Notes: a model not told the origin generated them from the sequence alone. Counted from the first letter of the stretch, positions 35,454 to 43,977 are shown. The stretch is DNA of 64,000 bases from Candidatus Obscuribacterales bacterium (GCA_019744775.1 JAIETZ010000004.1:310001-374000); one strand, 5' to 3'. A program made the numbers and translations.

Positions 35454-36629
35454 CTACTGCGCTGTGCGCTGTCCTCCGGATGACGGATTGATTGTGATGA
35501 CTTGAGAATTCCCGCCCTGCATGTCAATTACATTCGGCGAGCGATTTTCAATTCTCAATTCAACAGGGCCGGCTAGTCCTTCTACTCCATAAACCATAAC
35601 GGTTACTGTTGTAGATTCACCTTTCTTGAGCACAGTCTTTGGAGCACTCATTTTTACTTTCAGGTTGCAATACCTACCTCTTGCAGTTCTGCCGCATTCA
35701 GTAAAGGTAATATCAGTTGGTCCAACAATATTACCAGGGCTTTTCACCACAGTGCCGCGCGGACCTTCTGCTAACGGCGGACATTTAACGCCACCACACT
35801 TAACACCTGTATTGCCAGAATAACCGTCACAGCCACCACCAATTGTAATTGGCTTACCTGTTTGACCAGCTGTCGGCATTGTGCAACCACCAGGTGGATA
35901 GCCTGGGTTCATTGGTTTTTGTGGATGTGGTACCGGCTTTGAACAAACCGGTTGTCCATTGTGTGTTAGAACCAAGTCAATTGGATCTCTTCCCAATCCA
36001 CAGACAAATGTCGGAGGATTCATCGGTGTTGCATTACTAACTGGACAGCTAATTGGTTTCGCCGGCTTGCCGCAAGTGCCGCTATTTTTACTTGTCGTTG
36101 GTTTACTACCAGTGCAAGGCGGTTTGGACGAAGTCTTGGGTGGTTTTGAACATGGTGGTTTCTTTTCACCCGGACACGGTTTTTCTTCTTCAGGAGGACA
36201 TTCCTCAGGCGGCAATTCCGCAATAGGAATCACAGGCGGCATCGTAAATCCTGTAGGCAAACAAGGCGGCGGACAATCCGACGGCAACTTCTCTTGCGGC
36301 GGAGCCGGCTCTTGAGCCTTCTTAACCTCAACTACATAACCATTGAGTTCATCTTCATTTTCTTCTTTTTCTTTAGCGGTCTGTCCGACAGGTTCAGCAA
36401 TTACTGTTCCTGAAAGCGTATCGCCCGTCGCCATATCTTCCGGCAAATTGACACTGATTTTGCCGTTTGGCGTATCAAAAACTGTGGTGTTTAAACCATC
36501 ACCAATTTTGGACGTTGCACTTATTTGGCTTTGTCCAGTGACTTTTGCAATTAGCACCGGATTGTAAGCAATAAGCGTGGTTAAAGCAAAAGTACTTAGG
36601 GTCAACCAACCCAACTTTTTCTTGTTCAT
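35454..36629 (-). CDS. Secreted Cys/Pro-rich protein, TIG-like (paralogue A)
   Basis: A 391-residue exported protein with a signal peptide or anchor at residues 8-30. Residues 45-105 form a module (DTPNGKISVNLPEDMATGDT, an SGTVIAEP strand, then NEDELNGYVVE) that recurs in the next gene upstream at 36766-38094, with the 11-residue NEDELNGYVVE identical in both. Residues 110-225 are extremely Pro/Cys/Lys-rich. The rest contains a Cys-rich segment that looks like a TIG/IPT immunoglobulin-type domain, followed by a strand-rich segment with TVTVMVYGVEGLAGPVELRI. It lacks the C-terminal barrel-like domain of its paralogue. Function unknown; secreted structural or adhesive role likely (inference). 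Confidence 0.72.
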   Translation of the reverse strand: MNKKKLGWLTLSTFALTTLIAYNPVLIAKVTGQSQISATSKIGDGLNTTVFDTPNGKISVNLPEDMATGDTLSGTVIAEPVGQTAKEKEENEDELNGYVVEVKKAQEPAPPQEKLPSDCPPPCLPTGFTMPPVIPIAELPPEECPPEEEKPCPGEKKPPCSKPPKTSSKPPCTGSKPTTSKNSGTCGKPAKPISCPVSNATPMNPPTFVCGLGRDPIDLVLTHNGQPVCSKPVPHPQKPMNPGYPPGGCTMPTAGQTGKPITIGGGCDGYSGNTGVKCGGVKCPPLAEGPRGTVVKSPGNIVGPTDITFTECGRTARGRYCNLKVKMSAPKTVLKKGESTTVTVMVYGVEGLAGPVELRIENRSPNVIDMQGGNSQVITINPSSGGQRTAQ

Positions 36630-36639
36630 TTTCCCGTCC

Positions 36640-36765
36640 TTTTAGAAAAATCCGACTAATTGCGCAATGCGCACGTCGATCCTTTTACGCCACGGGTGTT
36701 ATACCCAGGTGGCAATCATCAGCGCGCCATAATCGCGCTATGTAAACGAATCCTAAGTAAAAATA
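36640..36765 (-). other. Two hairpins in the gap between the paralogue genes
   Basis: This 136-base gap within the operon holds two stem-loops. GCCAC-GGGT with ACCC-AG-GTGGC lies at about 36693-36714, and AGCGCG with CGCGCT (perfect 6-base-pair stem) at 36721-36739. A TGCGCA repeat follows at 36660-36673. They could tune the relative amount of downstream genes, as an internal attenuator or processing site. No terminator-like T run follows on the minus strand. Confidence 0.35.
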
Positions 36766-38094
36766 TTAGCGAGTAAGTGTCCAGCGTCCTGTAGAACCAG
36801 CTTGAGTCCACGTACCTTCCAGCGTTCTTCCGTCAGCGGACAAATTAAGGCTGGCCGTACCATGTACGTTAATCCAATGTTCGTAGTAAGAAAAGTTTAC
36901 AGTGCCGGCTTTGGGATCATAAACGCCTTCTTCAATCACGCCCTGTTTATCCGCCGCTTGCTGCCAATGACCTTTCACTTGCTGCAAACCATTCGGTTGA
37001 TTGCTTACTTCCAGTGTCATTGGACCGTAAGTGGAACTCCATGTACCAGCAATGCTTGGTGTCGCAGGTTGACTAGCTTGCTGTGGAGGCGGTTCAATGG
37101 GTCGAGTACTTCCGTAGGGCTGAAAATAAGTGACATTGATTATTGGCGGTTCCAGCACCCATGCAACGAAACTAAAAGATCCACTTCTTATCGCGCTGAC
37201 ATTCATTGACTTTGTCCAAGTGCCTGTTTGTTTTTCCAGCTTGACTGTTTGTTTGTCGCCACCATCTAGTTGCACGACACCTGGAGCCAAATTGTTAATT
37301 TGAAGATCTACCGGTTCACTTATTCCGTCTAGTCCCCAAACTGTGACAGCAAGAGTGGTTGTCTTGCCGCGTTCAATGTCGGTCAGTCCACATTTTAAGT
37401 CCACAGCAAGAATCGTAAATTTACCAGTGGCAATTGCATTGCCTTCGCGCATTTCAATTGTTGTCGTGCCTTGAACATTGTTGGGACACTCAACCACCAG
37501 CTTGCGTGGCGACTCGCAAAACTTGACCAACTCTTTGCCTGCAACTTTTACAGATGAATTATTAAAATCGCCATCGCACGGACCACGACACTGTATTGGC
37601 CAACCAGCTTGAGCGTAAGGTGGGAGCATGCAAGTCCCTGGATACTTGGCACAAGGAAGCGGTGGAGGCTTATCGTAAATTTTGACGCTGGTCGAACAAA
37701 CTCTTGTGCCCTTCTTATCTTTCAAGACAAGATCAACAATATTGTTGGCTGTCGGCATTACACATTTGAAATCGCCAAGACGGCAAGGAGCTTTCTGATC
37801 GGCGATTTCCACTACATAACCATTTAATTCGTCTTCGTTTTTTGTTTGCTCAGTTTGATTTCTGCCCTTAGGTTCAATAATCACCGAGCCGGATATAGTG
37901 TCACCTTCCGATGTATCATCCGGCAGATTAACTCGCAACTGTCCGTTTTTTGTATTAAACAAGATGGCAGACATTCCACCACCGTTGACAGGCATGGCTG
38001 TTGCTGTTTGAGAATAAGCAGGCTGACAGTCTATGTCAAAGTGAAAAATAAACTGAAGCAGAAGTGCAACCAGAGTGAGAACCCGTAGTGTCAT
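36766..38094 (-). CDS. Secreted Cys-rich TIG-like protein with C-terminal beta domain (paralogue B)
   Basis: A 442-residue exported protein with a signal peptide (residues 1-30). Residues 42-98 carry the same module as paralogue A (FNTKNGQLRVNLPDDTSEGD, then SGSVIIEP and NEDELNGYVVE). Residues 105-215 are a Cys-rich TIG/IPT-like domain with about ten cysteines, so disulfides are likely. Residues 225-320 form a second strand-rich domain with TTTLAVTVWGLDGISEPVDLQI. The last 100 residues (GTWSSTYGPMTLEVSNQ to the end) look like a small beta-barrel seen in many extracellular bacterial proteins. No named family is recognised. It is the second gene of the operon, 32 bases after the Gly-rich protein gene. 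Confidence 0.72.
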   Translation of the reverse strand: MTLRVLTLVALLLQFIFHFDIDCQPAYSQTATAMPVNGGGMSAILFNTKNGQLRVNLPDDTSEGDTISGSVIIEPKGRNQTEQTKNEDELNGYVVEIADQKAPCRLGDFKCVMPTANNIVDLVLKDKKGTRVCSTSVKIYDKPPPLPCAKYPGTCMLPPYAQAGWPIQCRGPCDGDFNNSSVKVAGKELVKFCESPRKLVVECPNNVQGTTTIEMREGNAIATGKFTILAVDLKCGLTDIERGKTTTLAVTVWGLDGISEPVDLQINNLAPGVVQLDGGDKQTVKLEKQTGTWTKSMNVSAIRSGSFSFVAWVLEPPIINVTYFQPYGSTRPIEPPPQQASQPATPSIAGTWSSTYGPMTLEVSNQPNGLQQVKGHWQQAADKQGVIEEGVYDPKAGTVNFSYYEHWINVHGTASLNLSADGRTLEGTWTQAGSTGRWTLTR

Positions 38095-38126
38095 AAACGC
38101 CGCTCTTTCAACTCTAAATGCTGTAC

Positions 38127-38567
38127 CTAGTGACCACTGCAGCTGCTACCAGAACTGTATCCGCCACCGCCGCTGCAAGTCCCGCCGCTGCTATAGCCTC
38201 CACCAGAGCTATATCCACCGGAGGAGCTTCCGCCACCTCCAGAGAATCCACCGCAACTATCAACAATTCCCATCACAGAATTGAAAATACTAAGTCCCGT
38301 GTTCACCGCAGCCGCACACTCTTCCGGTGTTGGTGCAGGGTTATAAACTCTGCCGGTTACGTAGTCTCTGTGAACAGTGAAATGGACGTGGGGATTTTTC
38401 GTGACGATAACAGTACCAACCAAAACATCACTACCGCTGTACTGAGTGCGCGACACACCGCCCTGCAACATTGGGGCCGACGCATCTTGAGCTATTGCGG
38501 GCACGAAAGTTCCAGCGAAAGTTGCTAGTGAAAGCACAAGCACCAATGAGTTACTGATATGCCTCAT
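38127..38567 (-). CDS. Small secreted Gly/Ser/Cys-rich-tail protein
   Basis: A 146-residue exported protein. The ATG at 38567 is preceded by GGGGGA on the minus strand and opens a signal peptide (residues 1-27, ending AIA). The mature region (28-104) has a MLQGGVSRTQYSGSDVLVGTVI segment and a VHFTVHRDYV strand. Residues 105-146 are almost only Gly, Ser and Tyr, in GGYSSGG-type units with Cys at 105, 131 and 143; Cys84 lies before it. Such flexible, cysteine-bearing tails occur in secreted structural and cross-linked proteins. It is the first gene of the five-gene operon. No family recognised. Confidence 0.7.
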   Translation of the reverse strand: MRHISNSLVLVLSLATFAGTFVPAIAQDASAPMLQGGVSRTQYSGSDVLVGTVIVTKNPHVHFTVHRDYVTGRVYNPAPTPEECAAAVNTGLSIFNSVMGIVDSCGGFSGGGGSSSGGYSSGGGYSSGGTCSGGGGYSSGSSCSGH

Positions 38568-38640
38568 ACAAGCATCCCCCCGATCTCGCCACATTCCCTG
38601 TGCCCGTACGAGCACTATTTGAAACAACATGTAAAGTATT

Positions 38641-38670
38641 ATTATCGGGTATACTAAATCACGGTGTCAA
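38641..38670 (-). promoter_or_regulatory. Promoter of the five-gene secreted operon
   Basis: On the minus strand TTGACA (38670-38665) and GATAAT (38646-38641) are separated by 18 bases, a near-consensus sigma-70-type promoter. The start codon of the first operon gene lies 73 bases further on. On the plus strand, TATACT at 38650-38655 may be the -10 of the divergent YbjN-like gene, so the two promoters would overlap. Confidence 0.6.
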
Positions 38671-38674
38671 CGAC

Positions 38675-39157
38675 ATGGGGCCACAGCATATGGGTCTATT
38701 TGGAACACACAAAGCCACCAAGGGCAGCGTCGAAGAAGTAGCGAGCATGATAAGCACTTACTTCAAGAGCCGCGGGCTCAATCCCGATCATCAGGTATTG
38801 AAGTCTTCCGAAGGATGCGGCTGGTGGATGAAGCAAGGCTCGGCAAAGGTGTATATCTTTGTGCAAGATGCCGCTGGCGGTCCGGTGTTGCGTCTTACCA
38901 GCCCTCTTGTTTTCATTCCCAAGGAAAACCAGGAAGCGTTTTTCAGAAGGCTGCTTGATATCAATTGCAACTTGAGCAGTTGTGCTCTAGCCACCCACGG
39001 CGATGTTGTATTAGTTGTTGCACAACGACCGACCTTAGGCTTAAACCAAGAAGAGGTTGATGAACTCGCTTGGTCTGTTGCCTATGTGGCGGATTTGCTG
39101 GACGAAGAACTCTCCGGGCAATTTAAAGCTCAAATGTATTCCGACGATCACGCATAG
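38675..39157 (+). CDS. YbjN-domain protein
   Basis: A 160-residue cytosolic protein with the layout of YbjN/type-III-chaperone-like folds: an N-terminal helix, a central sheet (VYIFVQDAAGGPVLRLTSPLVF), a helix with EAFFRRLLDINCNLSSCALATHGDVVLVVA, and a long C-terminal helix (NQEEVDELAWSVAYVADLLDEEL). Proteins of this group often act as chaperones or in regulation; the specific role is unknown. The start is uncertain among ATGs at 38675 and 38690. It is divergent from the secreted operon and shares its promoter region with it, so a regulatory link is possible (inference). Confidence 0.65.
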   Translation: MGPQHMGLFGTHKATKGSVEEVASMISTYFKSRGLNPDHQVLKSSEGCGWWMKQGSAKVYIFVQDAAGGPVLRLTSPLVFIPKENQEAFFRRLLDINCNLSSCALATHGDVVLVVAQRPTLGLNQEEVDELAWSVAYVADLLDEELSGQFKAQMYSDDHA

Positions 39158-39208
39158 GTAAATACTACGATTACGAAGGACGACATAGGTTTCGTATCTG
39201 GTCTGGCA

Positions 39209-39979
39209 GTGGAAGCAGGCCGGTTGGCCATGGCCATGCGCGAAGGCGTCGGCATCAAGGAAAAAACCGGTCCGCATGATCTTGTTACGGAAGCAGATCA
39301 TGCTTGTTCAGATATTCTCACCGCCGGACTGCGCAAAAGATTTCCTAACGACATAATCATTTCCGAAGAAGATGAAAATCACCATCAGGAAATTTCCAGC
39401 GAAAACATTTGGCTTGTAGATCCAATTGACGGAACAGACAATTACGTCAAAAACGACGGCCAATATTGTGTAATGATTGGCCTTTTGCACAAATTAAAAC
39501 CGGTCTTCGGCTGGGTATACGCACCTGTCAGCGAACGTCTTTATTTCGGCGGACCAAATCATGGCTCGTTTTTACAAACAGGAGAGCTGCAAGCAAATGC
39601 TTGTGCGCCTTTAGGCGACATGCTGGAAATGAAACAAGTAAGGCTGGCAATGGGGCGCCGTGACCGCAGGAATAATCCCTGGATAGGTGACATTCCCGAA
39701 ATAGAATGGCTGGTTACCGGTAGTATCGGTTTGAAAGTAGCAAGAATTCTCGATAACGAAGCGGATCTATTTGTACATCTATCAGGAAAATTGAAAGTAT
39801 GGGATTCGGCCGCACCGGTTGCTTTAGCGCTAGGCGCAGGTCTGGATGTAGGGTCATTGGAATCGAATGACTTACATTTTCCACTGCCTGCCATCCGACA
39901 CGACAGCACAATTGTTATTGGCAAAACCGGCGCTCTCGATTGGTCGCGCAAATACTTAAAGCAGAGGACCAGCCCATGA
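39209..39979 (+). CDS. Inositol monophosphatase family protein
   Basis: A 256-residue metal-dependent phosphatase of the inositol monophosphatase superfamily. The metal-binding motifs are IISEEDENH, WLVDPIDGTDNYVKN and, near the C-terminus, VWDSAAPVALA. These enzymes hydrolyse inositol monophosphate, 3'-phosphoadenosine phosphate or fructose 1,6-bisphosphate; which applies here cannot be decided. The annotated start is a GTG at 39209, but the first family helix begins upstream (FVSGLAVEAG), and only rare codons such as ATT at 39170 would include it. Its stop overlaps the RNase D ATG by 4 bases. Confidence 0.87.
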   Translation: MEAGRLAMAMREGVGIKEKTGPHDLVTEADHACSDILTAGLRKRFPNDIIISEEDENHHQEISSENIWLVDPIDGTDNYVKNDGQYCVMIGLLHKLKPVFGWVYAPVSERLYFGGPNHGSFLQTGELQANACAPLGDMLEMKQVRLAMGRRDRRNNPWIGDIPEIEWLVTGSIGLKVARILDNEADLFVHLSGKLKVWDSAAPVALALGAGLDVGSLESNDLHFPLPAIRHDSTIVIGKTGALDWSRKYLKQRTSP

Positions 39980-41154
39980 GCATCATCGTCAATCAACAAG
40001 GATTAGATGATCTCTGTGCTCGCATAGACAAAGCAAAACGCTTTTGTCTCGACATGGAATTCATTCCGGAAAAGACCTACAGCACAGAGTTGTGTCTCAT
40101 TCAAGTTGCGCTCGATGATCTAGTGACGATAATTGATCCATTGGCTGTGCCCAACTTAAAACCTCTTTGGGAAAGAATTGCCAATCCGGAAATTCTTGTT
40201 GTGCTTCACGCAGCAGATCAAGATCTCGATCTCGTCTATGCTAATTCCGGACTTGTGCCGCAAAACATCGTCGACACTCAGCTTGCTGCAGGATTTGCCG
40301 GCTTTGGCTATCCGGTTGGCTATGCAAAACTTTTGCAAACATTGCTGCAAGTAAGCATCTCAAAAACAGAAAGCTACACGGACTGGATGGTTCGTCCGTT
40401 GACGAAAGAACAAGTAGAATACGCCCTCGACGATGTTCGCCACTTGCTTCCTCTTTGGGATCGCGTTGAAGCTAATCTCAAAAAACTCAATCGCTTACCT
40501 TGGGCACTTGAAGAATGCCAACGTTACACCGAGCAGGAATATTACATCAAAGACCGCTCGCGGGCCTTCATGCGTGTGAAAGGTGCGAGCTCGCTACCAA
40601 GACGCGGACTATCCGTATTACAGCAACTCTACTGGTGGCGCGACGGAGAAGCAGCTAAAAACAACAAGCCTGTACGAACAATTATTTCCGACAATATTCT
40701 GCTAGAGCTAAGCAAGCGTCCTCCGCAGCGAATAGAAGACATGCAGAGGCTGAGAAGTCTGCGCCCCGATCAAATTCGCCATTACGGCAATGACATTTTG
40801 CAGGCTGTAAAAGTCGGACTGGAAGTCTCGATGGATGACTGCCCCAGTTGGCCGCACTCATCAGCCCCAACCAAACGTGACGTCCTGCAAGGTGATCAAC
40901 TATACGCAGTTCTAAAAGTGATTTGCTACGACCTCGATCTAGCACCGGAGTTAGTAGCCACTCGCGACGAAATCCAACTCTTAATCCGCATTCACCGCGG
41001 CGAGAAAGATGACAACGGCACCTTACCATTGCTTATCGGCTGGCGCAAAGAAATTGCGGGACAAAAACTCCTCGACATTCTCAGCGGAGCAAAAGTCAGC
41101 TGGAAGATGGGCAACTCCCAGCACCCTATCGAACTTCAAATAGATAACAATTAG
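39976..41154 (+). CDS. rnd: Ribonuclease D
   Basis: A 392-residue DEDDy 3'-5' exoribonuclease. The metal-binding residues are D26 and E28 (FCLDMEFIPE), D85 (HAADQDLDLVY), Y149 and D153 (YALDDVRHLLPLW). An HRDC-type helical region follows from about residue 215 (LQQLYWWRDGEA), and a second one may lie near 290-380. RNase D trims the 3' ends of tRNA precursors and other small RNAs. The ATG overlaps the IMPase stop (ATGA), so translation is coupled. It converges with the next minus-strand gene with a 4-base overlap of stops. Confidence 0.92.
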   Translation: MSIIVNQQGLDDLCARIDKAKRFCLDMEFIPEKTYSTELCLIQVALDDLVTIIDPLAVPNLKPLWERIANPEILVVLHAADQDLDLVYANSGLVPQNIVDTQLAAGFAGFGYPVGYAKLLQTLLQVSISKTESYTDWMVRPLTKEQVEYALDDVRHLLPLWDRVEANLKKLNRLPWALEECQRYTEQEYYIKDRSRAFMRVKGASSLPRRGLSVLQQLYWWRDGEAAKNNKPVRTIISDNILLELSKRPPQRIEDMQRLRSLRPDQIRHYGNDILQAVKVGLEVSMDDCPSWPHSSAPTKRDVLQGDQLYAVLKVICYDLDLAPELVATRDEIQLLIRIHRGEKDDNGTLPLLIGWRKEIAGQKLLDILSGAKVSWKMGNSQHPIELQIDNN

Positions 41155-41612
41155 ACTTTCTCGACTTTTCGACGAATCCAAAAAGCAGAAAAACCGCACA
41201 CCATAGCCAGCACTAGCGTACCAGCCACTACCGGAGTTAGCTCCAAACTGACTGGAAAGTAAAAGTAAAACGGATCTGTATGTGAGATCGCTCTAGCTGA
41301 TGTTAAGGCAAACCAAATGCCTAAGTTGGTCAACGAAAAACAACAGTACAGTACAACAATGTAAATGAGAGAATTTGCGGTAAGCAGTTTTCTTGGTAAA
41401 AGAAAGCTAGCCACAAACGCCAACACAACAAAAACGATGTGCGCTAAGGCAACAGACTTGAGATAGCGAGGGTGCTTCAGAAGTTCTGTTGAATCCGCAA
41501 CAAACTGCTCTGTAAGAGAAGTTTGCATCCAGTAAGACATTCCAAAAAGAACGATACTTCCCAAAAGAGCAAACGCAATCGCTGGCAGCAACAAGGCGCT
41601 ATGTGACTTCAC
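41151..41612 (-). CDS. Hypothetical membrane protein
   Basis: A 153-residue protein with four hydrophobic segments (about residues 7-28, 53-72, 78-101 and 121-143). No family is recognised. It starts with GTG at 41612, overlapping the TGA of the preceding cysteine-peptidase-like gene (GTGA), so it is translated together with that gene and may work with it. Confidence 0.65.
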   Translation of the reverse strand: MKSHSALLLPAIAFALLGSIVLFGMSYWMQTSLTEQFVADSTELLKHPRYLKSVALAHIVFVVLAFVASFLLPRKLLTANSLIYIVVLYCCFSLTNLGIWFALTSARAISHTDPFYFYFPVSLELTPVVAGTLVLAMVCGFSAFWIRRKVEKV

Positions 41613-42430
41613 TCCAGATGCCCTTCCTTGTCCGGATTTCGATAGATGTGAATTTTATACCGACTATCAGGAGCGTATGTGTTCTTAAAGTTGGTTGGGT
41701 TAAGCGTCGCAACTGGTGCATCCGGATGCAGTTTCTGCAAAGTTTGAGTCACATGTCCTTTGCCGTCCGTCGCCGATACTATTGCTGAATGGTTGTAGTA
41801 GTGACCCTTGCCGTCAGCGCCAGTGTCTTCGACTAAAATTATGTCGCCAGGCTTGGCATTTTTGCCATCCTTCACTTCTTCATAGCCGTGTTGGTGCAAG
41901 TAATTTGGAGTTACTTGCTCGTTACGCGCTTTAGCTGTATTTTCCTCCGGCGGAGAACCTTCAATGTGTGACTTCACCAGAAAATGACAGTTATACGAAT
42001 TCATCGGACGATCTTTTAGATCCTGGATTACACCGAGTGATTCATTTGGAAAATTTGGCTGCGGTTTGTCTCCGGCATTACCGTGTATCAGTTTGCCTAA
42101 ACCAGCATCGAGCTCAGAGGCCAATTCCGCCAAGCGCTGTTGCACATCCTTACCATAATCATGACTAGCTATCTGATCAATAGTGTCGCCCATCTGTTGC
42201 AGTCCACTAGCCATATTGCTCAAGTCCAGATTTAGCGGCAATTTAGGCAAGGTGCCCTTTTCCTCCATCTCTACATTTTGCTTAGCGAGACTGGCGTATT
42301 CTTTCGGTCCCAGCTTGGCATACTCGGGCGAGTTAATTGCCTCCGAGCCTACTTTGGAGGGGGACGCTGCGTGATCGGAAGCAACAGGCTTTTCCGATAC
42401 TTCCTTAGCTTGAGGGTTCTTATTGGCCAC
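41609..42430 (-). CDS. NlpC/CHAP-like cysteine peptidase or amidase
   Basis: A 273-residue protein. The first 60 residues are disordered and charged, then a helical stretch leads to a papain-like core: a probable nucleophile C148 (SYNCHFLVKSHIEG), a KPGDIILVEDTG strand at 193-204, and a probable catalytic H214 (YYNHSAIVSA) followed by the typical strand. This order, Cys-helix then PGDIIL then His-strand, is that of NlpC/P60 and CHAP enzymes, which cut peptidoglycan peptides. There is no signal peptide. The assignment rests on these motifs only and is moderate. Confidence 0.6.
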   Translation of the reverse strand: MANKNPQAKEVSEKPVASDHAASPSKVGSEAINSPEYAKLGPKEYASLAKQNVEMEEKGTLPKLPLNLDLSNMASGLQQMGDTIDQIASHDYGKDVQQRLAELASELDAGLGKLIHGNAGDKPQPNFPNESLGVIQDLKDRPMNSYNCHFLVKSHIEGSPPEENTAKARNEQVTPNYLHQHGYEEVKDGKNAKPGDIILVEDTGADGKGHYYNHSAIVSATDGKGHVTQTLQKLHPDAPVATLNPTNFKNTYAPDSRYKIHIYRNPDKEGHLE

Positions 42431-42520
42431 TTAATGTCTCAACAAAGGGACTTTCTCCATTATTGGCGAGCCAATACGGAGTGTCAATTAACAAACGGGC
42501 TATTTAATGAATTATCGGGT

Positions 42521-43465
42521 TTACTTAGCCGCAGCAGACTTGGCATAAACGGGCGTCAGCCATTTCTTATACTTTGGCATTTCACCACGGCAAATAGACT
42601 CGTACATGTCTTTTATCTTCTGTGAGATAGGTCCAACGCCGCCATCACCAACTGGGCGTCTATCAACTTCAAGAATTGGAGCCACTTGCGCGCCTGTACC
42701 GCAGAAGAATAATTCATCGGCAACGTACAACTCGCTTCTGTCGACTGAGCGAATTACTGTCTTCAATCCAAGCTCAGCTTCAGCAAATTCCATTACTGTC
42801 TCGCGAGTAATACCTTCCAAAATATTTTCCGAAACAGGTGTCGTTATCAACTGCCCGTTGCGCACCATGAAAATATTCATCGCACTACCTTCAGACACGT
42901 GTCCGTTTTCGGACAACACTATGCAGTCATCAAAGCCCGCGCGTACAGCATCTGTTTTTGCAAGTGCGGTATTTGCGTAAGCACCAATAATTTTTCCGCG
43001 TGCTGGAATTGCATTGTCTTCCACGCGGCGCCAATTTGAAACCATTACCTTGAGACCAGGTGCACCATGAAAATAATCACCAAACGGCACGGTAAACATA
43101 CAAAACTCAGACGGGTTATCTGTGAGTGTCGGACCAATTCTCATGCCTGATTTGTAAGCGCTCGGACGGATGTAGGTATCTGTCTTCGGAGCATTTTTGC
43201 GCAAAAGTTCAATTGTCAGATCGCAGAGTTCATCTACTGAAAAATCAACGTTCAAATACATGATTTTCATGCTGTCGAACATGCGCTCGAAATGTTCTCT
43301 CAAGCGAAAGACATACATCTCTTGCGTCTTGTCTGACCAGTAGCCACGAATGCCTTCAAAGACGGCTGTTCCATACAGGAATCCGTGCGTCATGATGCTT
43401 ATCTTCGCATCTTCCATGGGCACGAATTTGCCTTCAAAAAAGGCATATGACTTATCTTGGCTCAC
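42521..43465 (-). CDS. ilvE: Branched-chain amino acid aminotransferase
   Basis: A 314-residue class IV PLP aminotransferase. The segment YGTAVFEGIRGY near residues 31-42, the PLP-lysine K158 in ARGKIIGAYANTALAK, and the LSENGHVSEGSAMNIF motif are diagnostic of IlvE. It makes and degrades leucine, isoleucine and valine by transfer from glutamate. It stands alone as a single transcription unit in this window, about 90 bases from RNase HI. Confidence 0.93.
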   Translation of the reverse strand: MSQDKSYAFFEGKFVPMEDAKISIMTHGFLYGTAVFEGIRGYWSDKTQEMYVFRLREHFERMFDSMKIMYLNVDFSVDELCDLTIELLRKNAPKTDTYIRPSAYKSGMRIGPTLTDNPSEFCMFTVPFGDYFHGAPGLKVMVSNWRRVEDNAIPARGKIIGAYANTALAKTDAVRAGFDDCIVLSENGHVSEGSAMNIFMVRNGQLITTPVSENILEGITRETVMEFAEAELGLKTVIRSVDRSELYVADELFFCGTGAQVAPILEVDRRPVGDGGVGPISQKIKDMYESICRGEMPKYKKWLTPVYAKSAAAK

Positions 43466-43557
43466 GGCAATCTCTCTTTGAAAGGGACATATACTTAGTA
43501 GATCTAAGCTTCATTATGGCACTAGATGCCGCTTTGAGCTCACACTGGAATTTTTAT

Positions 43558-43977
43558 TTAGCCAGCTCCAGGGCCTATATCCATAGCTAAATTGGCTAGT
43601 CTATCAGCCTCTTTGTTTTGCTCTCTGCGCACATGGACAATTACAAAGGAAGCAAAACGGTTTTTAAGTGCCTGAGCTTTCAGAAATAGCGGCTTCAGTC
43701 CCTCGTTTTTGACTCGGTATTCGCCATTCATCTGCTTAACCATAAGCTCTGAATCTGTGCGCACTTCAACGCTTTTGATGTCGCACTCGATGCTCTTTTC
43801 AAGCGCTCTTATGAGGGCCGTATATTCAGCCACGTTATTCGTCGTAGTGCCGAGAAATTCACTTATGCTGGCAACCGGCTGCCCACCTTTTGTTATGACG
43901 GCGCCAATTCCTGCCGGACCGGGATTTCCGCGCGAGCCGCCATCTGTATATATGATCGCTATGTCGTTGCCGGTCAT
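43558..43977 (-). CDS. rnhA: Ribonuclease HI family protein
   Basis: A 139-residue RNase H-fold protein. The four catalytic acids are D12 (IYTDGGSRGNPG), E51 (NNVAEYTAL), D75 (VRTDSEL) and D125 (NKEADRLAN). The TNNVAEYTAL motif places it in the RNase HI branch without the basic-protrusion handle, often annotated as reverse-transcriptase-like. It cleaves RNA in RNA-DNA hybrids. Its ATG overlaps the alaS stop by 4 bases, an unusual coupling to a tRNA synthetase. Confidence 0.9.
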   Translation of the reverse strand: MTGNDIAIIYTDGGSRGNPGPAGIGAVITKGGQPVASISEFLGTTTNNVAEYTALIRALEKSIECDIKSVEVRTDSELMVKQMNGEYRVKNEGLKPLFLKAQALKNRFASFVIVHVRREQNKEADRLANLAMDIGPGAG

